64,000 nt of DNA from Gallionellaceae bacterium (GTDB lineage Bacteria > Pseudomonadota > Gammaproteobacteria > Burkholderiales > Thiobacillaceae), in NCBI GenBank assembly GCA_028714735.1, contig JAQTLU010000003.1:124001-188000 (forward strand), in the 5' to 3' direction. A program made the position numbers and the translations under genes. A model generated the notes under the pieces. It had not been told where the DNA came from. It searched no databases and saw only the letters and a list, made by a program, of their open reading frames with translations. This document shows, piece by piece, positions 25,542 to 34,038 of this stretch (position 1 is its first letter; the number at the start of each line of letters is the position of its first letter).

Positions 25542-27605
25542 TCAAGCGGCCAGCGCGTCGGCGGACTCATCCGCCACGGCTTCAGTAGCCTCCGGGGTGT
25601 CTTGCTCCGGCCCTGCTTCCGCTCCAACCTCCCGCAGGCCTTCGGCCCGGAAGATTGCGGGCATCCAGCCCGTGCCATTGACCAGCCGCTCGGCTTCGCT
25701 GGCAATGTCGCCCTTCTTCAACTTCGCCAGTCGGTTGACCTGCTCCGGCGCGTACTCGCCCACGGCTTGGAGAATTGCGGCCTTCGGCACATACCGGAAA
25801 TACCCGTCGGCAGTCGGCTGCCACCATGCTGCCATGTCGAGCCCCACGGCCTGCGCCAGTTCCGCGCCGGGCTGGTGCGGCGTGGCGCGGAGTGTCACCA
25901 CGCCCACCGTGGAAGCCACGCACACGGCTAACAGCTTGACCAGCTCGCCTTGCTCCATCGCCAGCAGCGCGGCGAACAGTTTGGCGCTGTCCTCGGGCAG
26001 CTTGCCCGCCCATGCCTGTTGCAGTTCGCGCAGCGCCACGGCGGCAGATGATTCCGGCCAGTCCGGGGCCATGCTTTCCAGCCGGTCTTGCACCGTGAGG
26101 CGCACGCCCAGCGGCAGAGAATCACGGTAGAGGCCGTAGCGGTTTTCCTGCAAGACGGTCTGCACCATGCCATGCACCAACGCAGCCAGCGCCGCTTGCG
26201 GATGCCGGGCAACTTCGATTTGCAGCGCGGCCGTGCGGTGCGCGCTCAAGCGCTGCGCCAACCGGTCGGACATGGCGGGGGCTTGAGTTTCTTCTACCGC
26301 GTCGCCTTCGTCATCGTTCACGGCCTCACCCTCCGCGACACCCTGCCGCAGACGTTCCAGCGTGCGCAGCGCCTTCGCTTCGGCCTCGCGCATCAGGCCG
26401 CGATGAATCACGGCCTCGCCGTTGCGGTCGATGGTGACGATGGCACCGGCTGCGGCCTTCACGTTCGGGCTGTAGTCCTGCAAGCCGTCTTCCAGCGCCT
26501 GCAATTGTTCGCCCAGGGCTTCGCCTTCCTCTTGCAGCGCGTCGGCCTTGTCTTCGTCCTCGGCTTCCAGCGCGGCATCGAGGGCTTCACCCACCTCCTG
26601 CATCTTGGTTTTCAGCTTCTCGATGCGTTGCGCTTCCCGCTTGGTCGGTTCGCGGCGGTCCCTCGGGGCACGCTGGAATGCGTGAAGATCGGCATGGGTC
26701 AGGCCGGGCGTGGCATCCACCCATGCCCACCCCTCGGCGCGAACAGTGGCGGCGATACCTGCCAGCTTGTCTTGCGCCAGCCGTTCCAACAGCGCGGCAT
26801 CGGTCAGATACACGCCCGCATCGCCTTCCGCGAACAGGTCACGGCGCACGCCGCCGCCTGCGTGCTCGTAGGTATCCAGCCCGACAAAGCGCACCAGCGG
26901 ATGGCGGTAGGCGTCGATTTCGCGCTCGGTAAGACGTTCGCGCAGGTTGGACGGTTGGCGCTGCCACGTCGGCGCATCGTAGAACGCGCCTTCTTGCGCG
27001 GCGTGGTCGTCGGTGATGGCAAGCGCCATCAACTGATCGAGCGTGACGGCATCGGTGCGGTAGTCGGCCATCAGGCGCGGCGAGACGTTCGCCAGCTTCA
27101 AGCGGCGCTGCACCACCAGCGGCGTCACGCTGAAATCCGCCGCAATGTCCTCAATGGGCCGACCTTCGGCCACCAGTGCGGCGAACGCCTCGAACTGGTC
27201 TGCCGGGTGCATGGCTTCGCGCTGCACGTTCTCGGTGAGGCTGGCGGTACGGGCCGTGCCATCGGCCACCAGCAGGCAAGGCACCTCCCATTCCTTCGGG
27301 ATGCGGTGCTTCTTCGCCAGCAGTTTCAACGCGGCCAGCCTGCGGCCACCGGCCACGACTTCGTAATGCTCGCCATCGGCGGCGGCAATCACGATGAGGT
27401 TTTGCAGCAAGCCCACGCGCTGGATGCTCGCGGCCAGTTCGGGGATGGACATGCGCGGGGTCTTGCGCACGTTGCGGCCCGTGGGGCGCAGCACCAGCCG
27501 CCACAGGGAAACCAGAATCAGGTTCTTGCTCGGGTCGGCGGCTTCCAGTGGGATAGCGGCGGCGGTGTTGATGGCGCGGGCTTCGGTTTGGGTAATGGCG
27601 TTCAT
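25542..27605 (-). CDS. parB: Large ParB/RepB/Spo0J-family protein
   Basis: 687 residues, about twice a chromosomal ParB. The N-terminal ParB domain spans about 30-150: RKTPRMSIPELAASIQRVG, LQNLIVI, EVVAGGRRLAALKLL and the TENVQREAMHPADQFEAF box; a following HTH segment contains IEDIAADFSVTPLVVQRRLKLANV. The middle (about 320-440) is strongly acidic and helical (coiled coil), and the C-terminal 240 residues are ICE-specific. ParB domains hydrolyse CTP to clamp DNA at centromeres; related ICE proteins are also annotated as nucleases. It is far from parA here, so its partner is uncertain. It lies 66 bp downstream of DUF932 in the same direction. Confidence 0.9.
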   Translation of the reverse strand: MNAITQTEARAINTAAAIPLEAADPSKNLILVSLWRLVLRPTGRNVRKTPRMSIPELAASIQRVGLLQNLIVIAAADGEHYEVVAGGRRLAALKLLAKKHRIPKEWEVPCLLVADGTARTASLTENVQREAMHPADQFEAFAALVAEGRPIEDIAADFSVTPLVVQRRLKLANVSPRLMADYRTDAVTLDQLMALAITDDHAAQEGAFYDAPTWQRQPSNLRERLTEREIDAYRHPLVRFVGLDTYEHAGGGVRRDLFAEGDAGVYLTDAALLERLAQDKLAGIAATVRAEGWAWVDATPGLTHADLHAFQRAPRDRREPTKREAQRIEKLKTKMQEVGEALDAALEAEDEDKADALQEEGEALGEQLQALEDGLQDYSPNVKAAAGAIVTIDRNGEAVIHRGLMREAEAKALRTLERLRQGVAEGEAVNDDEGDAVEETQAPAMSDRLAQRLSAHRTAALQIEVARHPQAALAALVHGMVQTVLQENRYGLYRDSLPLGVRLTVQDRLESMAPDWPESSAAVALRELQQAWAGKLPEDSAKLFAALLAMEQGELVKLLAVCVASTVGVVTLRATPHQPGAELAQAVGLDMAAWWQPTADGYFRYVPKAAILQAVGEYAPEQVNRLAKLKKGDIASEAERLVNGTGWMPAIFRAEGLREVGAEAGPEQDTPEATEAVADESADALAA

Positions 27606-27671
27606 GGTGTATCTCCAATCAATTGAAACAAGGAATGGAGGGGAAACCGCCCCTCCGGCGGGAGGGACGAT

Positions 27672-28499
27672 TCAGGCTTTGAGCGCGCGCATGCCATCGG
27701 CCAGCAGCCACAGGGCGCGGTTCAGACGGATGTTTTGGTCAATGCCCTGCACCGGGCGCGTGCTCTGCCTGCGACCATTCGCGGCGCGGCCGTGCAATCC
27801 GCCCTTGGTCAAGTTCTCCTGCGTGCGGTTAAACACGCTCCACAGGTCGGGGCGGCGGTCGTCGAACCGGCGCGGCATCAGGATTTGCGATTCGGTGATG
27901 GGCGCGGGCTTGTCCGGGTCGTCGTACTTGAGGGACAGCGCGGCGCGGGCGAACACTTCGGATTCGCCATCGTCTAGCGTGATGCCGCGCATCAGGTCGC
28001 GCGATTCCTTCACCTGCTCGAAGCCGCCCAATACTTGATAAGCGCCTTCGATGACGAGCCCGGCCACGTCGCCTTTGTGGGGTACGCGTACATCCGCCAC
28101 GGTGTCGCCGCAGACAAGGCCATTGCTGCAAACGAAGCGAAACATCCCGGCCAGCATCTGATAGCTGCTCGTCCCGTCATGGGAATTGAGCAGCACGATT
28201 TCATTGGCTTCCGCGCCGTTGATCTGGCTGGCGTGGCGCAGGCGGAGCATGTGTTTCGTGTGCTCGCGCTTGCCTTCATCGCGCACGCGGGTCTGCGTCA
28301 CCATGAAGGGCTGAAATCCCTCCTTGCGAAGCTCGGTCAGCACGGCGGCGGTCGGGATGTAGCTGTACCGCTCGGAACGGCTCTCATGCGGGGCGTCCGC
28401 GAAGATGGACGGGGCCACGCGGCGGATTTGCTCATCGGACAGAGGGGAATCGCTGCGCAGCGACGGGGAACGGGAAGCGAAACGGGATGCGAGTTGCAT
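27672..28499 (-). CDS. DUF932 (phage/plasmid-like) protein
   Basis: 275 residues from the ATG at 28499, with AGGAGAAAG upstream. The sequence carries DUF932 features: IRRVAPSIFADAPHESRSERYSYIPT, EGFQPFMVTQTRVRD, NSHDGTSSYQMLAGMFRFVCSNGL and VFARAALSLKYDD. This family is frequent in ICEs, plasmids and phages beside ParB-like genes; a role in recombination or anti-defence has been suggested but not shown. Upstream is a 724-bp gene-free region. Confidence 0.88.
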   Translation of the reverse strand: MQLASRFASRSPSLRSDSPLSDEQIRRVAPSIFADAPHESRSERYSYIPTAAVLTELRKEGFQPFMVTQTRVRDEGKREHTKHMLRLRHASQINGAEANEIVLLNSHDGTSSYQMLAGMFRFVCSNGLVCGDTVADVRVPHKGDVAGLVIEGAYQVLGGFEQVKESRDLMRGITLDDGESEVFARAALSLKYDDPDKPAPITESQILMPRRFDDRRPDLWSVFNRTQENLTKGGLHGRAANGRRQSTRPVQGIDQNIRLNRALWLLADGMRALKA

Positions 28500-29223
28500 G
28501 GTCTTTCTCCTGACAAAAAGGGTTTGCTGTTCACACCGCACACCGGATTCCAAGATTCGGAGCCCAGCCTTTCGGCTGTTCGGTGCGGTCGGCACGAAGA
28601 ACCCGGTTGGCCTCGTTGCCACCGTCTTTCCTGAGTTCATCGCCCGCGACGGTCAGGAGCGCGCGGACGGAAGCCGTCAAGGAGACAAGCGCAGGGTTGG
28701 TGCGGCCCGCAGGCGCAGCCGAGGACTCGGCCATGCGCGCCTTGACGGCACACGGCTGCGGGCTACAGTCGCGAGCAAGGTGATGGAGTCAGGAAAGATG
28801 GCTGGACAGGCAACGGCCATCCCTGTGTGCCGACCGCACGGCAAGCGAAGCGCGCAGGCCCGGATCTGGAAGCCGGGCCGGAGGCTTCAGCCGAGCGGAG
28901 CGAGGGAACGATGGAAGCCCGAATGAGGCGAGACGCCGCAGGCGGCTCGATGCGCAGCACGACAGCGCGACCGGCCATGTCTTCTTGGCAGGGGACGCCC
29001 TGACTTCGATGCCCGATGAACACCACGCCTAGGACTGCCCTCATGCACAAAGCATCGAGGAGCTGCCTGTGCTGCTGAAACTGCGATTGGTTTCTGGCCG
29101 ATCCGGCGCAGCCGGTTCGGCGGTCTTTGAGGGGCGCCAAGCCTGCGCGGCGGGGATAGCCCTCAGGGCTTTCCCCTGGAGGCAAGCGAAACGCGCAGCG
29201 CCCCCGTCGGGGGCGCGAAGGCT
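28500..29223. other. Gene-free spacer upstream of DUF932
   Basis: 724 bp with no credible gene. It contains repeat B copy 2 (29095-29222), and at 28925-28975 a segment (GAGGCGAGACGC...GGCGGCTCGATGCG) that recurs in similar form at about 30940-30975. Confidence 0.5.
29095..29222. repeat. ICE intergenic repeat B, copy 2
   Basis: About 128 bp matching 20982-21106 in the same orientation, with shared start and end sequences. Ends one base before the stop of the small gene at 29224. Confidence 0.65.
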
Positions 29224-29502
29224 TCAGGCCGAGTCGTCAGGGCGCAGGCTGGAATCCGAAACCGGCATCCACGGCGAGGACGAGTTCAGCAGATAGCGCG
29301 CGCCGCGCGCGTACAGCCCCGAAGGCTCGGCAGGTCGGTAGAACCCGGTAACGCGGCGCCGGAACTGCAAGCCGGCATCGTTCGTGTAGATCACCGCGTC
29401 GCCGATCCCGAAGCGCAAGGGCTGGCCGTTCTCCGGTGCGAACGGCTTCAGCGCATCGTGCTGCGCCGTGATTTCGATGATGTAGTCGTGATGGCTGCTC
29501 AT
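29224..29502 (-). CDS. Small ICE protein of unknown function
   Basis: 92 residues from the ATG at 29502 (AGGAAAT upstream). Sequence blocks: HDYIIEITAQHDALKPF, LRFGIGDAVIYTNDAGLQF, RRVTGFYRP and YARGARYLLNSSSPWMPV. Small beta-rich protein, oriented with DUF2958 and RadC, 65 bp downstream of DUF2958. No named family or function recognised. Confidence 0.75.
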   Translation of the reverse strand: MSSHHDYIIEITAQHDALKPFAPENGQPLRFGIGDAVIYTNDAGLQFRRRVTGFYRPAEPSGLYARGARYLLNSSSPWMPVSDSSLRPDDSA

Positions 29503-29567
29503 GGCATTGATTTCCTGTGATGATTGAGAAAGCGCAAGGAGCGCCTTGCGGCGCTCCAAGGACCGGG

Positions 29568-29918
29568 TCAAACGACGACCCGCCCAGCCAGACGCGCATC
29601 GCGCGCGTAGGCGCTCAAGCGCTTCTCGGCGCGGAACGACAGGTCACGCTCAATCGGCAGGCCCAGTCCACCGCGCACAGTCGCCAACTCGCCCAGGCTG
29701 ACCCAGCCGATTTCCGGCATTCCCAGGCCCAGGTCGCAAAGACCAAAGGCGTGATCGTGGTCGTCGGGATCAATCTCGGTCAGCAGCCAGGTCACGCCGG
29801 CGTCCGGCGTGAAGAGCTTGACCACGGGCGCCGGATCGAAGTCCGGGTTTTGCAAGGATTCGCGGCCGTTGGCCAGCAGCATCACGCGCTGCTCGTCGGT
29901 GATGAGTGCGTTGTTCAT
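29568..29918 (-). CDS. DUF2958 family protein (copy 2)
   Basis: 116 residues, same length and block order as the copy at 18385: RVMLLANG, PVVKLFTPDAGVTWLL, LCDLGLGMPEIGWVSLGEL, IERDLSFRAEKRLSAYARDA. Function unknown. The start is 23 bp downstream of a 145-bp leader repeat that also precedes radC, suggesting common control. Confidence 0.9.
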   Translation of the reverse strand: MNNALITDEQRVMLLANGRESLQNPDFDPAPVVKLFTPDAGVTWLLTEIDPDDHDHAFGLCDLGLGMPEIGWVSLGELATVRGGLGLPIERDLSFRAEKRLSAYARDARLAGRVVV

Positions 29919-29940
29919 GGTGAACTCCTGAAGATTTCCG

Positions 29941-30085
29941 GGCGGAATTGCCCGTCACCTCCGGGTCACGGCGCAGCGCAAGCGGTCAGGGGTCGAAGAC
30001 GGCCGGAGGCCGCCAGCGTGCTTGCACGCGCAGCCCTTGACGGCGAGAACGCCGTGATACCGTGAAGGGAACAGCAAGACCGCCC
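29941..30085 (-). repeat. Leader repeat A, copy 1 (upstream of DUF2958)
   Basis: 145-bp segment matching 30726-30869. Both begin GGCGGAATTGCCCG, share ACGGCGCAGCGCAAG, and contain an almost identical 57-base block including the hairpin ACGGCG-AGAA-CGCCGT. The end nearest the gene is 23 bp from the DUF2958 start, against 21 bp for radC. Confidence 0.75.
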
Positions 30086-30198
30086 CACCCCACCACCCAG
30101 GCAGACCTGCCTTCGGCAAGTGCGCAGCACGCGCAGGCCCGCGAGGGCCGGAGTTGCGCCGCCGGGCGCAGCAAAAAAGGGGGCCGAAGCCCCCGGGA

Positions 30199-30705
30199 TC
30201 AAAGCAGGCCACATTCGGCAAATGACGTGGTGACCGCACCGCCGACGACGATGTGATCCAGCGTGCGCACGTCCACAAGCGCCAGGGCCTCCTTGAGGCG
30301 CTGGGTCAGGACCCTGTCGGCCTGGCTTGGCTCGGGACTCCCGCTCGGATGGTTGTGCGAGAAGACCACCGCTGCCGCGTTGAGCCGCAGGGCCTCTTTC
30401 ACCACCTCGCGCGGATACACCGATGCCTGGTCGATGGTGCCGCGGAACAGTTCCACGTACTCGATCAGCCGATGCTGGCTGTCGAGGAACAGCGCCGCGA
30501 AGACCTCGTGTTCGAAGCTGGCCAGCTTGGTGCGAAGGTAGTCCTTGACCAGCGCCGGCGAAGTGAACAGCGTTCCGCGTGGGTTCTTCAGATCGATGAC
30601 CTGGCGTGCCGCCGCCAGAATCTGGTCCGCCGACGCCAGCAGATAGCGCCCCTGCGCGTCACGCACCAGCAGCGAAGAATCGAGAGACAGAGAAAGTTGC
30701 GACAT
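30199..30705 (-). CDS. radC: RadC/JAB-domain protein of the ICE
   Basis: 168 residues. The JAB1/MPN metalloprotease-like fold is clear: [38 protein letters not shown], then the metal motif [15 protein letters not shown] with His117, His119 and Asp130. Compared with chromosomal RadC it lacks the N-terminal HhH domain, as usual for mobile-element copies. Its function in DNA metabolism is unsettled. The defence island begins about 390 bp upstream of its start, a common hotspot position. Confidence 0.92.
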   Translation of the reverse strand: MSQLSLSLDSSLLVRDAQGRYLLASADQILAAARQVIDLKNPRGTLFTSPALVKDYLRTKLASFEHEVFAALFLDSQHRLIEYVELFRGTIDQASVYPREVVKEALRLNAAAVVFSHNHPSGSPEPSQADRVLTQRLKEALALVDVRTLDHIVVGGAVTTSFAECGLL

Positions 30706-30725
30706 GATCGTGCTCCGGTTGCTCA

Positions 30726-30869
30726 GGCGGAATTGCCCGGAACCGGCCCCAGCACGGCGCAGCGCAAGCCGTCACAGGGTCGAGACGGCCACGGCCGCAA
30801 GCGCCAACGGGGCGCAGCCCTTGACGGCGAGAACGCCGTGATACGGTGAAGGGAACAGCAAGACCGCCC
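30726..30869 (-). repeat. Leader repeat A, copy 2 (upstream of radC)
   Basis: 144-bp partner of 29941-30085, placed 21 bp upstream of the radC start. The two copies are most alike at the distal end, where 57 bases differ at one position. Confidence 0.75.
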
Positions 30870-31096
30870 TCCCCGCCCTTGACCGGGCAAGCGGTGCGCG
30901 CAGGCCTGACCAGGCCGGAGGCGTCAGCGATGGACGCCCGTAGGGGCGAGACGCTAAGGGCGGCTCGATGCGAAGTACGACAGCGCGTCCCATTCGGGGA
31001 CGCCATAAAATCGGGTATCTTTAGAGCCAACAGATTCCCAAATTGGGTCTCGCCCGGTCTGATAGTAGTCAGAACACCGCAATTGCGAGGAAAGGC

Positions 31097-32239
31097 ATGC
31101 CAGCGCTATATCAACTTGCCCTGCTAGGCACCCCAACGGCAGCTCAAATTTCCGAACTTGAAGAAGTCGTCGGAAAGGCTGTCGGCATGTTCAATTTGCG
31201 CTTGGGGCATGAGATTGGATGGGAGGTTTGTCCCGATGAATTCAATCCAGACCAACAGCGATCCTCTGCGGCGGCATTTTTCGGAGGTCATGAGCCTCCT
31301 CTTGCGAATGTGGCACGGCTGCTGGCACGAGGCATCCCGCTGCTCCCAGTCGCCTCTGACGTCAATCGAGTCAGTGCAGAAATCCCCGCCTTGCTGCAAC
31401 CGCTCAACTGCTTGGCATACACCGCTGGCGGGGCGCAACGTGTCGCAACTGCTTTGCTGGAGTGTGCAGGGCTCCTTCCTAGACAGCGCCGGGTGTTCGT
31501 AAGCTATCGGCGGGGCGAGGCTAGGGAAGCTGCCTTGCAGTTGTTCGATGCGCTGTCTGCTCGGCTATTCGATGTGTTTCTCGATACACATGGCATTCCA
31601 CCTGCGGAAGATTTTCAGACCATGCTATGGCATCGGCTTTGTGACTCGGATGTCCTGCTGATGCTCGACACGCCAGGATATTTTGAAAGCCGTTGGACGA
31701 GTGCTGAATTCGGCCGCGCTCTGGCCAAAGGTATCAGCGTCTTGCGGGTGGGGTGGCCGGATACAACGCCTTCTGCGCGCACGGCGACGGCCAGTCGGGC
31801 GGAACTGCTACCCGAAGAAGTCGATCCGGCGACCGGACGCATCGCAGACGGCGCGGTGGATCGCATCTGTCTTCAGTTGGAGGAAGTTCGCAGCCAGAGC
31901 CATGCGGTTCGCTCTGTTAATCTCGTGAGCAACCTGCGCAACGCTATTCAAACAATCGGTGGCCAAGTTGGCGGAGTGGGCGCCAACAGAGCTGTTTATG
32001 TCCAACTGCCGGATGGGCGGAATGTAGTTGTTTATCCAACGGTCGGAGTTCCCACGTCAACTACGTTGCACGATGCGTCTACGAACTCACCGGAACAATC
32101 CGTTGCCGTTGTCTACGATCACGTAGGCCTGCATCCCAGGTGGCTGGGCCATCTGGATTGGCTGGGCCAGCACATTCACTCCGCTAGGTGGGTTAAAGCC
32201 AGCGAGGCGGGTTGGCAATTCGCGGACTGGGCGGCGTAG
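31097..32239 (+). CDS. TIR-domain protein with novel N- and C-terminal domains
   Basis: 380 residues from the ATG at 31097, preceded by AGGAAAGG. The TIR domain lies at about 132-222: RRVFVSYRRGEAR, FDVFLDTHGIPPAEDF, LCDSDVLLMLDTPGYFES and RWTSAEFGRALAKG; Glu204 in the SAEF motif corresponds to the catalytic glutamate of NAD-cleaving TIRs. Residues 1-130 form a separate alpha/beta domain (LLGTPTAAQISELEEVVGKA ... GIPLLPVASDVNRV); the C-terminal 130 residues are unassigned. First gene of a three-gene operon with a SLOG-like and a ThsB-like gene. I infer an NAD-depleting or signal-making role in phage defence. Confidence 0.85.
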   Translation: MPALYQLALLGTPTAAQISELEEVVGKAVGMFNLRLGHEIGWEVCPDEFNPDQQRSSAAAFFGGHEPPLANVARLLARGIPLLPVASDVNRVSAEIPALLQPLNCLAYTAGGAQRVATALLECAGLLPRQRRVFVSYRRGEAREAALQLFDALSARLFDVFLDTHGIPPAEDFQTMLWHRLCDSDVLLMLDTPGYFESRWTSAEFGRALAKGISVLRVGWPDTTPSARTATASRAELLPEEVDPATGRIADGAVDRICLQLEEVRSQSHAVRSVNLVSNLRNAIQTIGGQVGGVGANRAVYVQLPDGRNVVVYPTVGVPTSTTLHDASTNSPEQSVAVVYDHVGLHPRWLGHLDWLGQHIHSARWVKASEAGWQFADWAA

Positions 32240-32241
32240 CC

Positions 32242-32829
32242 ATGAGCGCAATATTCCTCTCGGCCAGCGTGCCACTTGTTGGACGTGGCACTTACCACGA
32301 AACTGCCAATCCATTTCTCATCCAATGTGCGGTGAGAGAACTGGTCATAGCAGTCATTCGCCAGCACAAGATCGTATGGGGTGGGCATCCTGCGATTACC
32401 CCGATGATTTGGAGCATATGTGAAGACTTGGGCGTCGACTACTCGCAGTCTGTCGTCTTGTATCAGAGCACGTTCTTTGCAGATGTGTTCCCTGAAGAGA
32501 ACAAGCATTTCCAGAATGTAGTTTTCACTGATGCTGTCCCCAATGACAGGGCGGCGAGCTTGCTTGTCATGCGTGAAAAGATGCTCTCGCGTGCGGACCT
32601 GAGCGCTGCTGTGTTTATTGGTGGAATGGATGGGGTAGAAGCCGAGCATGAGCTTTTCAGGCGATTCCATCCTGCAGCCAAGGTGCTCCCGGTGTCCTCG
32701 CCGGGCGGAGCGGCGCTGAATCTCGCCAGGGACCATGGCTATTTCACCGGTGACGCGCTTGTTGATGTGGACTTTGCTCAGCTCTTCCATGCGCATCTGG
32801 CGATGCCCTTGGCTGGCAAGTCGAGTTAG
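32242..32829 (+). CDS. SLOG-like nucleotide/ligand-binding protein
   Basis: 195 residues from the ATG at 32242, two bases after the TIR stop. Rossmann-type features: start AIFLSASVP, IVWGGHPAITPMIWSI and ADLSAAVFIGGMDGVEAEHELF, ending PVSSPGGAALNLA. The GGHP loop and the GGMDGV-x-E element followed by a GGAA loop match the SLOG superfamily, which binds nucleotide-derived signals; in Thoeris ThsA such a domain senses cyclic ADP-ribose variants. Here it is a stand-alone gene between two TIR-type genes, so it may sense a signal from the ThsB-like partner. Family call from motif pattern only. Confidence 0.7.
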   Translation: MSAIFLSASVPLVGRGTYHETANPFLIQCAVRELVIAVIRQHKIVWGGHPAITPMIWSICEDLGVDYSQSVVLYQSTFFADVFPEENKHFQNVVFTDAVPNDRAASLLVMREKMLSRADLSAAVFIGGMDGVEAEHELFRRFHPAAKVLPVSSPGGAALNLARDHGYFTGDALVDVDFAQLFHAHLAMPLAGKSS

Positions 32830-32874
32830 TTCGCATCCCGATCCTGGACTCTAAAAATCAACCGAGGATTGTTC

Positions 32875-33360
32875 ATGCCACGAAAAGTTTTCTATAGCTT
32901 TCACTATCAACGAGACAGTTGGCGCGCCTCCAAGGTACGCAATATCGGCGTTGTAGAGGGCAACCCATCAGCGACCGATAACAAATGGGAAGAAGTGAAG
33001 CGAGGCGGAGAAGCCGCGATCAAGCGCTGGATTGACGATCAATTGCAAGGGCGGACTTGCACAATTGTTTTGATTGGCGCGGAAACGGCAAATCGCCTCT
33101 GGATTCGATATGAGATTGAGCAATCATGGAACAGCGGAAAGGGGCTCTTGGGGATACGTATCCACAAGCTACTAGACCACAACCAGCAACCATCGGCGGC
33201 AGGTGCAAATCCGTTCGACTCATTTACCTTGAACGACGGCAGAAAGCTATCCACCGTCGTCCGCGTCTACGATCCACCGGGGGCCACCAGTAGCGCGGTC
33301 TACGCTTCTATCAGCGACAACTTGTCGAACTGGATCGAAGCGGCGATCGCCGCGCGCTAG
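32875..33360 (+). CDS. ThsB-like TIR protein (MTH538/DUF1863 type), copy 1
   Basis: 161 residues from the ATG at 32875 with GAGGA upstream. Recognisable ThsB/DUF1863 features: KVFYSFHYQRDSWRASKVRN at the N-terminus, then KWIDDQL-like RWIDDQLQGRTCTIVLIGAE, NRLWIRYEIEQSWNSGKGLL and GIRIHKLLD. The Glu in RYEIEQSW is the likely catalytic residue. In Thoeris systems proteins of this type detect infection and make a cyclic nucleotide signal. Last gene of the plus-strand operon; its stop is 3 bp from the converging uracil-glycosylase-like gene. Confidence 0.85.
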   Translation: MPRKVFYSFHYQRDSWRASKVRNIGVVEGNPSATDNKWEEVKRGGEAAIKRWIDDQLQGRTCTIVLIGAETANRLWIRYEIEQSWNSGKGLLGIRIHKLLDHNQQPSAAGANPFDSFTLNDGRKLSTVVRVYDPPGATSSAVYASISDNLSNWIEAAIAAR

Positions 33361-33363
33361 AAG

Positions 33364-34038
33364 TCAGAGCACTTCGTCAAACAACGATCCGGTACTCATG
33401 GGGTACCCATAGAGTTCCGAGATTTGCGATTGGAACTGTGTCTGTCCTCCGTAGCTAGGGTGCCTCACGCAAATCACCGGTACAGCATCCGTGATACGAT
33501 GGGCCGCAGCGGCAGCGTCATTGCCGATGGCGACGATGCGAGAAGGCTTCAGCAAGACAATGAGCTGCTGGAGCAGTTCCTCGCCGGCTCGCCTTTCGTG
33601 CGCGTTGTGCTGGCGGTTAGTAAACGGATCTCCGGATTCATGCGGATGAAGGGGAAAGACGTTCCAGAGGAAGATGCGAGCATCAATGTATTCCAGCATG
33701 CCCCATATGACCGCCGCAGTTCGCTCGGCTACAGCGCTTCCTATCGTGGGCCTCTCTGCGACCAGATCGAGATTCCAGCGCTTGGCGTGCTGGCCCATGT
33801 GAACGTCATCAGTCAGGGCTAAACCAGTACGGCGCCCTCCGCGATATCCGAGATCCCTTCCGATCCAGATTGCATCTACAGGCTCCTCGGTTGCACGACG
33901 CAACATGGCGGAGAGTACTGCAGCGCGGCGCCGTGGCGCATCGCGCCGATCATGGACTTCACATCGATCCGAATACGGATTGAAGCAGTCTTCGAATTGC
34001 AACGAAGCAACTGCCTCAACGAATGGATGGATCTTCAT
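33364..34038 (-). CDS. Uracil-DNA-glycosylase-superfamily protein
   Basis: 224 residues. UDG-fold landmarks: AIWIGRDLGYRGGRRTGLAL (about 57-76, equivalent to the GEAPG-x-x-G-x-R-x-TG loop), FLWNVFPLHPHESGDP, LKPSRIVAIGNDAA and VRHPSYGGQTQF (HPS at 193-195, the DNA-intercalation loop). In motif 1 the usual acidic/proline residues are replaced (GRDLG), so substrate or activity may differ from ordinary uracil excision. The ATG overlaps the MazG-like stop by 4 bases. By context, last gene of the four-gene minus-strand operon. Confidence 0.75.
   Translation of the reverse strand: MKIHPFVEAVASLQFEDCFNPYSDRCEVHDRRDAPRRRAAVLSAMLRRATEEPVDAIWIGRDLGYRGGRRTGLALTDDVHMGQHAKRWNLDLVAERPTIGSAVAERTAAVIWGMLEYIDARIFLWNVFPLHPHESGDPFTNRQHNAHERRAGEELLQQLIVLLKPSRIVAIGNDAAAAAHRITDAVPVICVRHPSYGGQTQFQSQISELYGYPMSTGSLFDEVL

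Noticed and set aside
25083-25931. A 282-codon plus-strand open frame
   Set aside because: Runs through a strong terminator and is antisense to the small gene and parB.
26088-27626. A 512-codon open frame on the plus strand
   Set aside because: Fully antisense to parB, whose protein is recognisable; high GC third positions create long mirror frames.
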